Part shown: one piece after another, positions 15,857-23,848 of the stretch
Layout of the letters: every line of letters starts with the position of its first letter
Numbering within the stretch: position 1 is the stretch's first letter
Assembly (NCBI GenBank): GCA_016840385.1
Contig: JAEOSL010000027.1
Coordinates: forward strand, 1-32,213
From: Candidatus Thorarchaeota archaeon
Lineage (GTDB): Archaea > Asgardarchaeota > Thorarchaeia > Thorarchaeales > Thorarchaeaceae
Reading direction: 5' to 3'
Length of the DNA stretch: 32,213 nucleotides
Program-made: the position numbers and the translations under genes
Notes under the pieces: generated by a model
Databases searched by the model: none
Seen by the model: only the letters and a program-made list of their open reading frames with translations
What the model was told of the DNA's origin: nothing

Positions 15857-18742
15857 ATGCCAGCGATTACTAAATCCACCATTGCCCTGTTTGTTCTAGC
15901 AATTATAATGATTACACCAATGCCTGTTTGGAGTGGTACTACGAACTCTAGTGCCCCAACTCATTTTGGTGTGAGCGCAAACCTGGCACTAACTATAGCA
16001 TCATCACAACCTCAGGATGTCATTCCAGTTGTTGCTCAATTTCCTGAAGGTAGTACTCCTGAGGAAATGATTGATGCAATTCGAATGTCAGGATTGTCTA
16101 GCATTGTTATCAGACATGCATTCCATATTATCCCAATGGTTTCCCTTTACATTAGAAGCAATGAAGTTGCAGTCCTATCTGAGAATATGCTGATCAGTGG
16201 GCTCACTCTTGATGTTAAGAGACAGATTGCGTCTGACCAGGTCCCAGTAGAAGAAGTAACTCTTGCAGCCAATGGAAATGGTTACACACACTTCACGACG
16301 TTTCTTGAAGCTGAGCAAATGTGGGATATGGGATACAATGGTACAGGTATTGTTGTAGCAGTTCTTGATAGTGGAGTTGACAATAACCATCCAGATTTAC
16401 AGACACAGGTCATTGGATTCAAGGATTTAGTTGATGGATTCGATGACATGAACCCTGCAGGTGGTATCGATGCGTACGATGACAATGGCCATGGTACCGC
16501 ATGTGTTTGGAATGTTGCGGGTGACGGAACTGCTAGTGGTGGAAATCTAACTGGAGTTGCCCCAGGAGCAAGTATCATAGCTATCAAAGTTCTGGATGAT
16601 GAAGGCGCAGGAGATGATTCAGTCATCGCCGAAGGAATTGAGTTTGCTGTGGATAATGGTGCGGATGTAGTAAGCCTGAGCGTAGGTGGTGAATGGACCG
16701 ATGATACATATGTTGTTGAGCCGTCAGTAGCCGCTGCCCAAGCAGCCATCGATGCAGGAGTTGTTGTGGTCGTTGCTGCAGGTAACTCAGGTCCTCAAGC
16801 ATTTTCAATAAACTCACCTGGAATACTGGAAGAGTCCCTCACAGTTGGAGCCTCTGTTGATGATACAGGCGTTATTGCGTTCAGTAGTGTTGGACCAGTT
16901 TATAGAACCACATCCCAACCAACCGGTTACAGTGCAAAACCTGATGTTGTTGCTCCGGGATATGGAGTTGTATCTGGACTAGCCGATGGTGCAAATACAT
17001 ACGAATTCGTACCCTACAATTATACTCAATATGGAAATTCATACACTCAATGGGCAGGCACTTCAGCTTCAACACCAATGATTGCTGGTGCAGTAGCACT
17101 TCTTGCTCAAAGGCATCTATTACTTTCACCAGAAGAGGCAAAGACCGCCCTTATGGCAGCAGCAACTGATCTTGACCTAGATCCCATGATGCAGGGATGG
17201 GGATTAGTGAATGTCACTAAAGCATCAGAGTTTCTAACGGATTCAAGTAGAGACCTGACAATTATGACACCTCGCCGTTTTCCGACCCTTCCATGGAGCG
17301 ATACTGTTCTCATAGTAGGAGATGACAGACCACCTCAGAATATCACTATCATTTCAACTCAGGCTGTAGGTCTGGTAGATATCACGCTTATTGGTAACGC
17401 AAGTTTGTTTGTTCAAACACCAGACCAGGTTTCAATTTCTGCAGGATATTCACATTTCAGTATTCAACTTGATATCCCAGACGATCTACCAATGTCAGAA
17501 GTAGGATGGTATACTGGAATCCTAAATCTTACATCAAGTGGGGATGTAGTAGCATCAATCACTATCGACTTCACTATTACTATCTTTGGTGGAAGATTGA
17601 TGGTCGACATGGCACATCATACAACCGGTCCAACAGGAGACCCTGATGATCCATCATACTACGGCTATTTCACGGAATATATACGAGAGAGCGGTGTGAC
17701 TCTATCGGAATTTGGTAGTCCTGATGATTTAACTGCTAGTTACATCGATATTGGTTCCCTCTCGGGTTCAGATATCTTCATGATTATGGATACTGAAACT
17801 GCATATACTGCAGACGAAGTTAGTGCATTGCATAGCTTTGTAGACAATGGAGGTACACTAATTGTCCTATCAGAGTTTTGGGATTCTGTGGAACAAACAG
17901 CATCCTTCGGTATAGATTCGTATAATGCGATTCTCGCACCTTTCGGCATTCAATGTGAAAGACGTGGAATTGGAGCTGGTATCGATGGATTGGGTCTTGT
18001 TTACGATGGTGCAGTAGAAAACGATACTTTGATGGAGGGCATATCGAGCCTCTATATTATCCAAGGAAGTACTTTGCATATTGATCCCAGCGTTTCAAAT
18101 GCTAGAGGATTATTCTGGGAGGATGCTGCAAAGACCCATGCAATAGTTGCCACTGCAGAATATGGTAGTGGGAACGTCTTTGTGATCTCAGACGGTTCAA
18201 CACTCTATGACGATATACTCTATGATGCAATCCGTTCTGGTGCAGACAATCTTCGACTGCTAAGGAATCTAGCAAGTGCTATAATCCCTGAAGCACCACG
18301 AATCTATGATGTTGTATTGAACACAGGTGAATTTGGAGAACCCGCAAACGTCACTGCGTATATCTTTGATGATGACTTGGATGTTGTATCGATGAGTATC
18401 ATTGGACCTGGTGGTAACAACATTACTGGAATAGTCAACGAAAGCTTGGGATACAAGTTTTCTTCGAGCTTCACCTATACAAGTGGAGGATTCTATTCAT
18501 TCCGAGTTGTAGCAAGTGATGCGAGTGGTGATGAACGCATCTTCCAGAAGGTCATACTAATTCCGGTGGACGCTGCAGATGATGTGTTTGTACTAACAGT
18601 GATATACTCACTACTTGGAGTTGTTGGGATTGGACTTGCCTATTCGGGATATCTGAAATTCAGCGGAGATAAGAAATCACGTCCAAGACGTGTAGAACCC
18701 AAAGATGATGAATGGGAAGTACCTCCACCATCTATCGAATAG
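15857..18742 (+). CDS. Membrane-anchored S8 subtilisin with GATase-like domain (site-1-protease-like architecture)
   Basis: A secreted serine protease of about 961 residues. It has a signal peptide (1-27), a propeptide-like region to about 135, then an uninterrupted canonical subtilisin domain with Asp171 (LDSG), His212 (GHGTA), Asn310 (AAGNSG) and Ser403 (GTSAST). A beta linker (about 465-578) is followed by an alpha/beta domain (about 579-812) whose SDIFMIMDTETAYTADEV, FVDNGGTLIVLSEF and GNVFVISDG resemble class I glutamine amidotransferase-like (DUF4350-like) folds. An Ig-like stretch, a membrane helix (about 909-934) and a cytosolic tail (KKSRPRR, then acidic) complete it. This order matches eukaryotic MBTPS1. 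In-frame starts exist at 15794 (GTG), 15839 and 15857. I chose 15857 because GGAAGGA precedes it and the signal peptide then begins cleanly; 15839, with GGTGG upstream, is nearly as good. Confidence 0.9.
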   Translation: MPAITKSTIALFVLAIIMITPMPVWSGTTNSSAPTHFGVSANLALTIASSQPQDVIPVVAQFPEGSTPEEMIDAIRMSGLSSIVIRHAFHIIPMVSLYIRSNEVAVLSENMLISGLTLDVKRQIASDQVPVEEVTLAANGNGYTHFTTFLEAEQMWDMGYNGTGIVVAVLDSGVDNNHPDLQTQVIGFKDLVDGFDDMNPAGGIDAYDDNGHGTACVWNVAGDGTASGGNLTGVAPGASIIAIKVLDDEGAGDDSVIAEGIEFAVDNGADVVSLSVGGEWTDDTYVVEPSVAAAQAAIDAGVVVVVAAGNSGPQAFSINSPGILEESLTVGASVDDTGVIAFSSVGPVYRTTSQPTGYSAKPDVVAPGYGVVSGLADGANTYEFVPYNYTQYGNSYTQWAGTSASTPMIAGAVALLAQRHLLLSPEEAKTALMAAATDLDLDPMMQGWGLVNVTKASEFLTDSSRDLTIMTPRRFPTLPWSDTVLIVGDDRPPQNITIISTQAVGLVDITLIGNASLFVQTPDQVSISAGYSHFSIQLDIPDDLPMSEVGWYTGILNLTSSGDVVASITIDFTITIFGGRLMVDMAHHTTGPTGDPDDPSYYGYFTEYIRESGVTLSEFGSPDDLTASYIDIGSLSGSDIFMIMDTETAYTADEVSALHSFVDNGGTLIVLSEFWDSVEQTASFGIDSYNAILAPFGIQCERRGIGAGIDGLGLVYDGAVENDTLMEGISSLYIIQGSTLHIDPSVSNARGLFWEDAAKTHAIVATAEYGSGNVFVISDGSTLYDDILYDAIRSGADNLRLLRNLASAIIPEAPRIYDVVLNTGEFGEPANVTAYIFDDDLDVVSMSIIGPGGNNITGIVNESLGYKFSSSFTYTSGGFYSFRVVASDASGDERIFQKVILIPVDAADDVFVLTVIYSLLGVVGIGLAYSGYLKFSGDKKSRPRRVEPKDDEWEVPPPSIE

Positions 18743-18751
18743 GACCATCCT

Positions 18752-18777
18752 GTGATGAGCCGCTCTTCTCTCATCAC
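18752..18777 (+). terminator. Hairpin directly after the second subtilisin
   Basis: GTGATGAG (18752-18759) and CTCATCAC (18770-18777) form a perfect 8-bp stem with a 10-base pyrimidine-rich loop, starting 10 bp after the stop at 18742. Only short T runs follow (CTCTTTC), so this may be a 3'-end stabiliser rather than an intrinsic terminator. Confidence 0.5.
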
Positions 18778-18806
18778 TCTGACACACTCTTTCGAAATTG
18801 TATGAG

Positions 18807-18815
18807 TTCATAAAC
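18807..18815 (+). promoter_or_regulatory. TATA-like box giving a leaderless start at 18836
   Basis: TTCATAAAC is centred 25 bp upstream of the ATG at 18836, which is the distance expected when transcription starts at the A of the start codon. No Shine-Dalgarno site precedes the ATG, consistent with a leaderless message. Confidence 0.35.
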
Positions 18816-18835
18816 ATTCATCACAATGAAATTTT

Positions 18836-19159
18836 ATGAAAGGACTAGGTATGTGTACTAGAACAGTCGTTCGTGCAACGACCAATCGACGTGCGCGACT
18901 GAAAGCCCGAAAGAAGAAGTCTTCTTCTCAAGGGAAGTCCTTACTCTCCAAAAAGGATTTATCATCATATTCTGGAGAGTCCGCGGCTGTTCACATTGTC
19001 CAATCGGACCTTGCTAGTTTCAGTGATGGAGCTATCAAGAGTGATAATGACCCCGCCGTGGAAAGTACTGTGGAAATACTCTCTGTCGCTGGAAGTGATG
19101 TCCCAGCTCACAAACAGGAGAAAGAAGCCAGGACAATAGGAGGGATCCTATCCCGATGA
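18836..19159 (+). CDS. Small hypothetical protein with basic N terminus
   Basis: A 107-residue reading frame with no family I recognise. Residues 9-45 are strongly basic and Ser-rich (TNRRARLKARKKKSSSQGK); the remainder is mildly acidic and Ser/Ala-rich (SGESAAVHIVQSDLASFSD), ending in RTIGGILSR. There is no membrane helix or cysteine pair. It looks like a largely disordered nucleic-acid or membrane-surface binding protein. Support as a gene comes from its length in an otherwise empty spacer and the TATA box at leaderless distance. Against it are the low-complexity composition and the lack of recognisable homology. An alternative ATG lies at 18851. A 41-codon frame overlaps its stop by ATGA. 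Confidence 0.45.
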   Translation: MKGLGMCTRTVVRATTNRRARLKARKKKSSSQGKSLLSKKDLSSYSGESAAVHIVQSDLASFSDGAIKSDNDPAVESTVEILSVAGSDVPAHKQEKEARTIGGILSR

Positions 19160-19281
19160 ACGTTGACAAAGCTCTTGCTAATTTTTGTAATTCCTTGGAA
19201 TTACGAAGAGGTGGTGACACTGGCAGGGGAAGGGTGGAACATAGAAATTTCTTACAGTTGAGGTTCACTCACTATATGTAA
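19156..19281 (+). CDS. Possible 41-residue small protein coupled to the preceding frame
   Basis: The ATG at 19156 overlaps the stop of the preceding frame (ATGA), the geometry of translational coupling seen at two firm gene pairs in this window. The frame encodes a peptide beginning MNVDKALANF and ending FTHYM, with a basic Gly/Arg-rich middle (ELRRGGDTGRGR). It stops 4 bp before the end of the convergent FAD gene. A chance frame is at least as likely, and a frameshifted remnant of a longer protein is also possible. Confidence 0.2.
   Translation: MNVDKALANFCNSLELRRGGDTGRGRVEHRNFLQLRFTHYM
19187..19204. repeat. Perfect inverted repeat GTAATTCC-TT-GGAATTAC
   Basis: Eight-base arms with a 2-base centre. 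As RNA it would fold as a 7-bp stem with a CUUG loop, a known stable tetraloop. It lies between two convergent genes, where a 3'-end hairpin is expected, but no T tract follows on either strand. It could instead be a protein-binding palindrome. Confidence 0.5.
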
Positions 19282-19284
19282 GAT

Positions 19285-20565
19285 TTAGGTTATAGGACCA
19301 TAGGTAGTTTCAAGATAGTCGCGCAGACGTTCGTGACGTGGTTTCAGGAGTGGTTTGTCTTGAAGAATTGCTCCAGACTCCACACGTTCAAGTATCTCAT
19401 AACCGAGTCGAGCCCCCATCCTAGAGGCAATCACTTGGCCACCAATGAGTTGCCCTTTTGAGTCAGTAACAAGAGCAACATTGGCAAACTCTGCTGTATC
19501 ATTGACATACTGAACAGAGATCTTCACACCCATATCTTCTGCTGTAGTAGACGAATGTCCAACGCAAACGATATCGGTACCAAATATTCGGTCATATTGG
19601 AGACGTTTTGAAGTATCCTCGTAAATCTTCTTTCCTCCTACTGCTGCGACTCCTGCTTGTCTTCCAGCTCGTGCAGCAACACTGCCAACCGGTAAAAGAA
19701 GAGGTTTATTGGTTAGTGAATCGATGATTTCAACACAGTCCCCAACAGCATAGATAGTATCTTCGGAAGTCTTCATAGTTTCATCAATAACAATTCCACC
19801 AAGATTACCGATCTTTACTCCTAGTTGCTTCGCTAGGTCAACGTTAGGTTTGACTCCGGTCATGAACAGGATTGCATCAGCATCTAGTTTCTTTTCACCA
19901 AGCATCACACCATCCGCGTTTCCATCTCCTGCAACAGAAGTTGGTGATACTCCTTTGTGAACTGTCAGTGTACTTGGTAATCGTGATAGCAACTCAGCGC
20001 TCATCGGTTCTTCAAGTTGACGACGCATCAACCGAGATCTAACAATCAAGTGTGTATCTTTTCCAAGTGAAACCAATCTTTCTGCTGTTTCCAGTCCGCT
20101 AAATCCTGCGCCTATGATGACGATCGTGTTCATTCCTGAAAGCTGCTTACCAATTTCACTGGTATCTGCCATGGTCTGGACTGTAAAGACATTCTTCAAG
20201 TCAGTACCTGGAATATTAGGGACACTTGGTACTCCACCTGTAGCAATAATCAGCTTGTCGTAATTGAGAGTAGAGGAACCATCTTTCCCTGTAATCTGAA
20301 GACTGTTTGACTTTGAATCACCTTGAGTCACACTTGTACCAGATAGAACTTCGATTCTCTTTTTCGCTAACTCGCTCCAAGACCAATCATTAATCGCAAG
20401 ATCACTTGTATCTGGTATTTCGAGAGCAAGAGAAGCACCAGGTTTTCTATGGGATTCGAGGGTTTCTTCTGTTACAATCTTAATGTCGGCCTCTGAATTG
20501 AACATCCTTGCTGCAACAGCAGCTGCAGCGCCACCAGGACCATATCCAACTATTACAATCTTCAT
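19285..20565 (-). CDS. FAD-dependent pyridine nucleotide oxidoreductase (NADH-oxidase-like, no redox cysteine)
   Basis: A cytosolic flavoprotein of 426 residues with the two-dinucleotide-binding-domain fold: the FAD motif GYGPGG (7-12), LIIATGGVPSVPNIPG (105-120), the NAD(P)H motif GAGFSG (152-157) with Arg176 after the second strand, AVGDC (273-277), and a C-terminal dimerisation domain (about 320-426). In overall sequence it resembles NADH oxidases and CoA-disulfide reductases. However, the residues where those enzymes carry the active-site Cys (about 40-46) read RKPGASL, so it cannot use that chemistry. It may act as a ferredoxin/rubredoxin-type or quinone-type reductase. Its ATG overlaps the stop of the third subtilisin (ATGA, 20562-20565), an odd pairing of a cytosolic redox enzyme with a surface protease. 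Confidence 0.88.
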   Translation of the reverse strand: MKIVIVGYGPGGAAAAVAARMFNSEADIKIVTEETLESHRKPGASLALEIPDTSDLAINDWSWSELAKKRIEVLSGTSVTQGDSKSNSLQITGKDGSSTLNYDKLIIATGGVPSVPNIPGTDLKNVFTVQTMADTSEIGKQLSGMNTIVIIGAGFSGLETAERLVSLGKDTHLIVRSRLMRRQLEEPMSAELLSRLPSTLTVHKGVSPTSVAGDGNADGVMLGEKKLDADAILFMTGVKPNVDLAKQLGVKIGNLGGIVIDETMKTSEDTIYAVGDCVEIIDSLTNKPLLLPVGSVAARAGRQAGVAAVGGKKIYEDTSKRLQYDRIFGTDIVCVGHSSTTAEDMGVKISVQYVNDTAEFANVALVTDSKGQLIGGQVIASRMGARLGYEILERVESGAILQDKPLLKPRHERLRDYLETTYGPIT

Positions 20566-23500
20566 CCTTCAATACCTCTTCGTTGACTTAAACGTCTGAA
20601 TGTGTATATTGCGACCAATGCTACTACTGCTACACCTAAACCTACGACAATTAGAGTATTGTCCTCAATGATAGTTAGAGTAGCAAAGTGCATCTCGGAT
20701 GTAGGTATACTCACCCCTTTAGCAATTGCGAATACTTCGTATTCTCCTGATGGAAATCCAGATGGTGCAACTGCAAACTCATAAACGCCGTCACCATTGA
20801 TAGTGAAATTGAACCAGAGACCAGTTGAATGCCTGAACCCAATAATAGCCTGTGAAATCAGTTCATAGCCTTCAACCGTGAATTCACCGGTGATTCTTTC
20901 AGAAAAGAGTATGCCAGTTCGTATTACCGTGTTATCCAGAGAAGCTTGAGAAATCCGGACAAGGTTAGTTGCGATTGCTGTCAACATTGCAAGTGGAAGG
21001 TACAATGTTTCTGTTTCAGAACTGATGTTGAAATATAGACTATTCACATATTGTGAAACAGCCAAACCTGAAAGCACTTGCATTTCATAGGAATCTTGCC
21101 CCAGTGATATTAAACTCTGAAGAACGGAGAAACTACCATCAACTATACTTGCACCTATGGACCTTGAACCTAGTGTTGAATCTCTATCGTAGGAATCAAT
21201 CGTGATTGTAAGATTTCCGTTGACCATTTCCATATCGAGATCTTCAGCCATTGGTCGCCACTGATTTGTAAGGCTAGTTGAATCTGTTGAGTCCACATAG
21301 GCAAATGTGGAATTGTGTGTATTGATTACGATATCACCACGAACACCGTTGGTTAGTCCTTCTACCTTCAGGAAAGTGGCCATTGATGATTGCCACCAAG
21401 ATCCTGTGTATGATGATATCTCGTAGTCTGAACCGCTCCACTCGAAGATATCCAAACTATCCCCAGTTAGATTGAGGAGGACATCAACCCCATTGGTTCC
21501 TGTTAGTACATTAGAATCTAAATCCCATTCGACACTCAACATATTTGTTCCAGAGAAATCACTAGCCCCATCTGAATACATTGCGAAAGCTACTGCATCA
21601 CTCTGTTGGAACATCTTGATACTCCGTATATCTAAATCAGGTAGGACTTCAGGTTCGTCTATGTCAGTGGCAATGGAATCGAGAATTGCCCAGTCAGTAA
21701 TTGTCGAACTCGTTTCAAGTGGTTCATCAAGAACATACATTACAGATGAGGTAGCATCACACAAACCGTGTCCCCAATCATTTGAAGGAATCTCAGAATG
21801 TGAGAGTCCCGCTCCATTGACCAAGGCACTATAATCCATCCAAGAATTGCTATTTCCTTCTGCTTGACGAATTAACGCTAATACGCCAGCAACATGAGGT
21901 GAAGCCATGCTCGTACCTCCTTTTGATACCCAGAGATTATCGTCAGCAATGAAATTGCCCCATGCGGCATTTATCGACACACCGGGAGCTGCAATGTTCG
22001 GTTTTGGTGCACCATCGATACGCGGTCCTCTGCTTGAAGTTGAAGTTATACTCCCACCTAATTCGCTGTATGATGAAACTGCAATAGCAAAATCTGATGT
22101 TCCTGGGGAGCTAATTGTATACAGATTCGAGGTTTGACTATTGAACCTCATACTGCTACCTGTCCATTCACCATCCCATGCATATCCATCAACCCAGATA
22201 TCAGGACCACCTGTATTTGTAACAGTTACATCCCAGACACCATCTAACCACTCATGTTCTGATTCTGAAACTTGAATGATTAAGTTGTTCATTCCCCTTG
22301 GGCTTATCTCGCAGAACACGTAAGCACTAAGTTCTTCATTTTCTAGAGCAAATGACGTTCCAGCAATCTCAGAATACACATCAAGTTCGATAGCTGGACC
22401 GGAAGGTGGTATAAGGGTAATGATCTCATCTCTATCATCGGACAGCCAGAGTAGACTGAGATAGGAATAATCTGGTTCATTGGATACTTGCAACAGTACT
22501 GTATTATTTTCACCAGAGCCTACATCAAATCGTGCGTGCTTACTTCTAGTACCTAGGTTTCCAGCTGCTGCCGTTGTCAAGATGCCATGATTCAGAAATG
22601 CTTCGGTAATAGCTGAATCTTCAGGGTCAGTACCATCAAGAAATCCAAGATATGATGAAAATGACATGTTGATGATATCCGCATCATTTTCCACGGCGAA
22701 ACTAATTCCATCAAGAATATCTGCAGATTGAAGAGGACTTCTGACGATTATCAAATCGGCACCGGGAGCGGCTCCGACATACGATGTAAGTCCAGGTTGC
22801 CCACCTGCAACGGTGGATGATACATGAGTCCCATGCTGAGTGGAGTGCGAATCACCCACAGAAACAGCCTGCGTTAGATTAACTCCTCGAATGTAAACGT
22901 CAGATGTGAATTGATCATAGAGAATTGCTACCTTGGAAATATTCAGAATGACGGCTTTTTCAGAACTCAGATCGATATCTCCATCGTCGTTGCCATCAAT
23001 CCCTCCAATCCATCTATCCCCATCAGCAAAGTCGAAATCGCCAGCTCCATCAGAACTCATGTACATGTAGTCAGCAGCATAGCCAATCATCTGACCAGAT
23101 TGACCATTTACTGTGAGAATTTGACCTTCACCTGGATCTATTGCAGCGTTATCATTGAGGTCTACGTAATAATCGAGATCAGACGAGATGAAATCAAACT
23201 CAGCGGGATATTGTTTCCAGAAAGATGGATGAAGCCATTCTGCTCCTGTATCTATCACAGCTACGGATACACCAGATCCATCTACAGTCTGACCATCAGT
23301 GTGTAGATTGTTCCAAACATCATCAGCATGTATCGCACCCACTGAACTAGTTATCGAGGGAACATATTGCTTACTTCCAGATGTAGCTCGAACCAGGCCC
23401 AAGTCAGTGAGCAATCGTATTGAATCAACATCATATACTATTGCAGAGTATACACGCCCAACATGAACAATAGACGACCCACGTCTAACGAATTTTATAC

Positions 23501-23726
23501 CCAATGACTCTACAACCCGTATCTCAGAGAGTGAGAGTTGTTCTTCGAATTCTAGGATTGCACCAGCGCCTTGTCCCTCATCATTGGAAATTTCCATCTG
23601 TAGTTTGGCTTCAATCAAGGTCGCATCAAATTCACTTGAGAATTGTGTTGAGGTTGATACGGATGGTGCAGGGATCATAATCATTGATGCTATTAGGAGT
23701 GCTAGAACAAGGTAACGTCGATTCAT
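20562..23726 (-). CDS. Membrane-anchored S8 subtilisin with inserted beta domain
   Basis: A secreted serine protease of 1054 residues. It has a signal peptide (1-25, MNRRYLVLALLIASMIMIP) and a propeptide-like region (about 30-125) with a compact inhibitor-like fold suggested by alternating strands. The catalytic domain has Asp159 (IDTG), His298 (QHGTH), Asn390 (AAGN) and Ser606 (GTSMASP). Two insertions are notable. About 139 residues separate Asp and His and include acidic loops (DLNDNAAIDPGE, DGNDDGDIDL) that could bind calcium. About 215 residues separate Asn and Ser and contain a beta-sandwich with WLDGVWDVTVTN, like P or pre-peptidase domains. Beta domains follow, then a membrane helix (about 1020-1042) and a basic tail (RRLSQRRG). 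GAGGG lies 6 bases before the ATG. It is translationally coupled to the FAD gene. Confidence 0.93.
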   Translation of the reverse strand: MNRRYLVLALLIASMIMIPAPSVSTSTQFSSEFDATLIEAKLQMEISNDEGQGAGAILEFEEQLSLSEIRVVESLGIKFVRRGSSIVHVGRVYSAIVYDVDSIRLLTDLGLVRATSGSKQYVPSITSSVGAIHADDVWNNLHTDGQTVDGSGVSVAVIDTGAEWLHPSFWKQYPAEFDFISSDLDYYVDLNDNAAIDPGEGQILTVNGQSGQMIGYAADYMYMSSDGAGDFDFADGDRWIGGIDGNDDGDIDLSSEKAVILNISKVAILYDQFTSDVYIRGVNLTQAVSVGDSHSTQHGTHVSSTVAGGQPGLTSYVGAAPGADLIIVRSPLQSADILDGISFAVENDADIINMSFSSYLGFLDGTDPEDSAITEAFLNHGILTTAAAGNLGTRSKHARFDVGSGENNTVLLQVSNEPDYSYLSLLWLSDDRDEIITLIPPSGPAIELDVYSEIAGTSFALENEELSAYVFCEISPRGMNNLIIQVSESEHEWLDGVWDVTVTNTGGPDIWVDGYAWDGEWTGSSMRFNSQTSNLYTISSPGTSDFAIAVSSYSELGGSITSTSSRGPRIDGAPKPNIAAPGVSINAAWGNFIADDNLWVSKGGTSMASPHVAGVLALIRQAEGNSNSWMDYSALVNGAGLSHSEIPSNDWGHGLCDATSSVMYVLDEPLETSSTITDWAILDSIATDIDEPEVLPDLDIRSIKMFQQSDAVAFAMYSDGASDFSGTNMLSVEWDLDSNVLTGTNGVDVLLNLTGDSLDIFEWSGSDYEISSYTGSWWQSSMATFLKVEGLTNGVRGDIVINTHNSTFAYVDSTDSTSLTNQWRPMAEDLDMEMVNGNLTITIDSYDRDSTLGSRSIGASIVDGSFSVLQSLISLGQDSYEMQVLSGLAVSQYVNSLYFNISSETETLYLPLAMLTAIATNLVRISQASLDNTVIRTGILFSERITGEFTVEGYELISQAIIGFRHSTGLWFNFTINGDGVYEFAVAPSGFPSGEYEVFAIAKGVSIPTSEMHFATLTIIEDNTLIVVGLGVAVVALVAIYTFRRLSQRRGIEG

Positions 23727-23805
23727 TGGAGTCCCTCTGGGTAGCTAGGCTGTTTATGCAAGGCTATGTCTATAACTGATATGCTTTTGCCCTTGGTATT
23801 TGAAA

Positions 23806-23836
23806 GGGGACCAAGATGTAAAGACTTTGGTCACCC
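23806..23836 (-). terminator. Hairpin after tldE
   Basis: GGGGACCAA (23806-23814) pairs with TTGGTC and CCC (23827-23836, one bulged A), a 9-bp GC-rich stem with a 12-base loop. It starts 13 bp after the tldE stop on the minus strand. No long T tract follows. It separates the tldD-tldE pair from the third subtilisin, so it is probably a transcript 3' end or processing site. Confidence 0.45.
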
Positions 23837-23848
23837 CATCAAATTGTA

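Noticed and set aside
18903..18935. AGAAGAAG-T-CTTCTTCT palindrome within the 107-codon frame
   Set aside because: Explained by Lys and Ser codon runs (AAG, TCT/TCA) and has too small a centre for a useful RNA hairpin.
19285..20565. Coenzyme A-disulfide reductase or water-forming NADH oxidase
   Set aside because: The obligatory active-site cysteine near residue 43 is missing.
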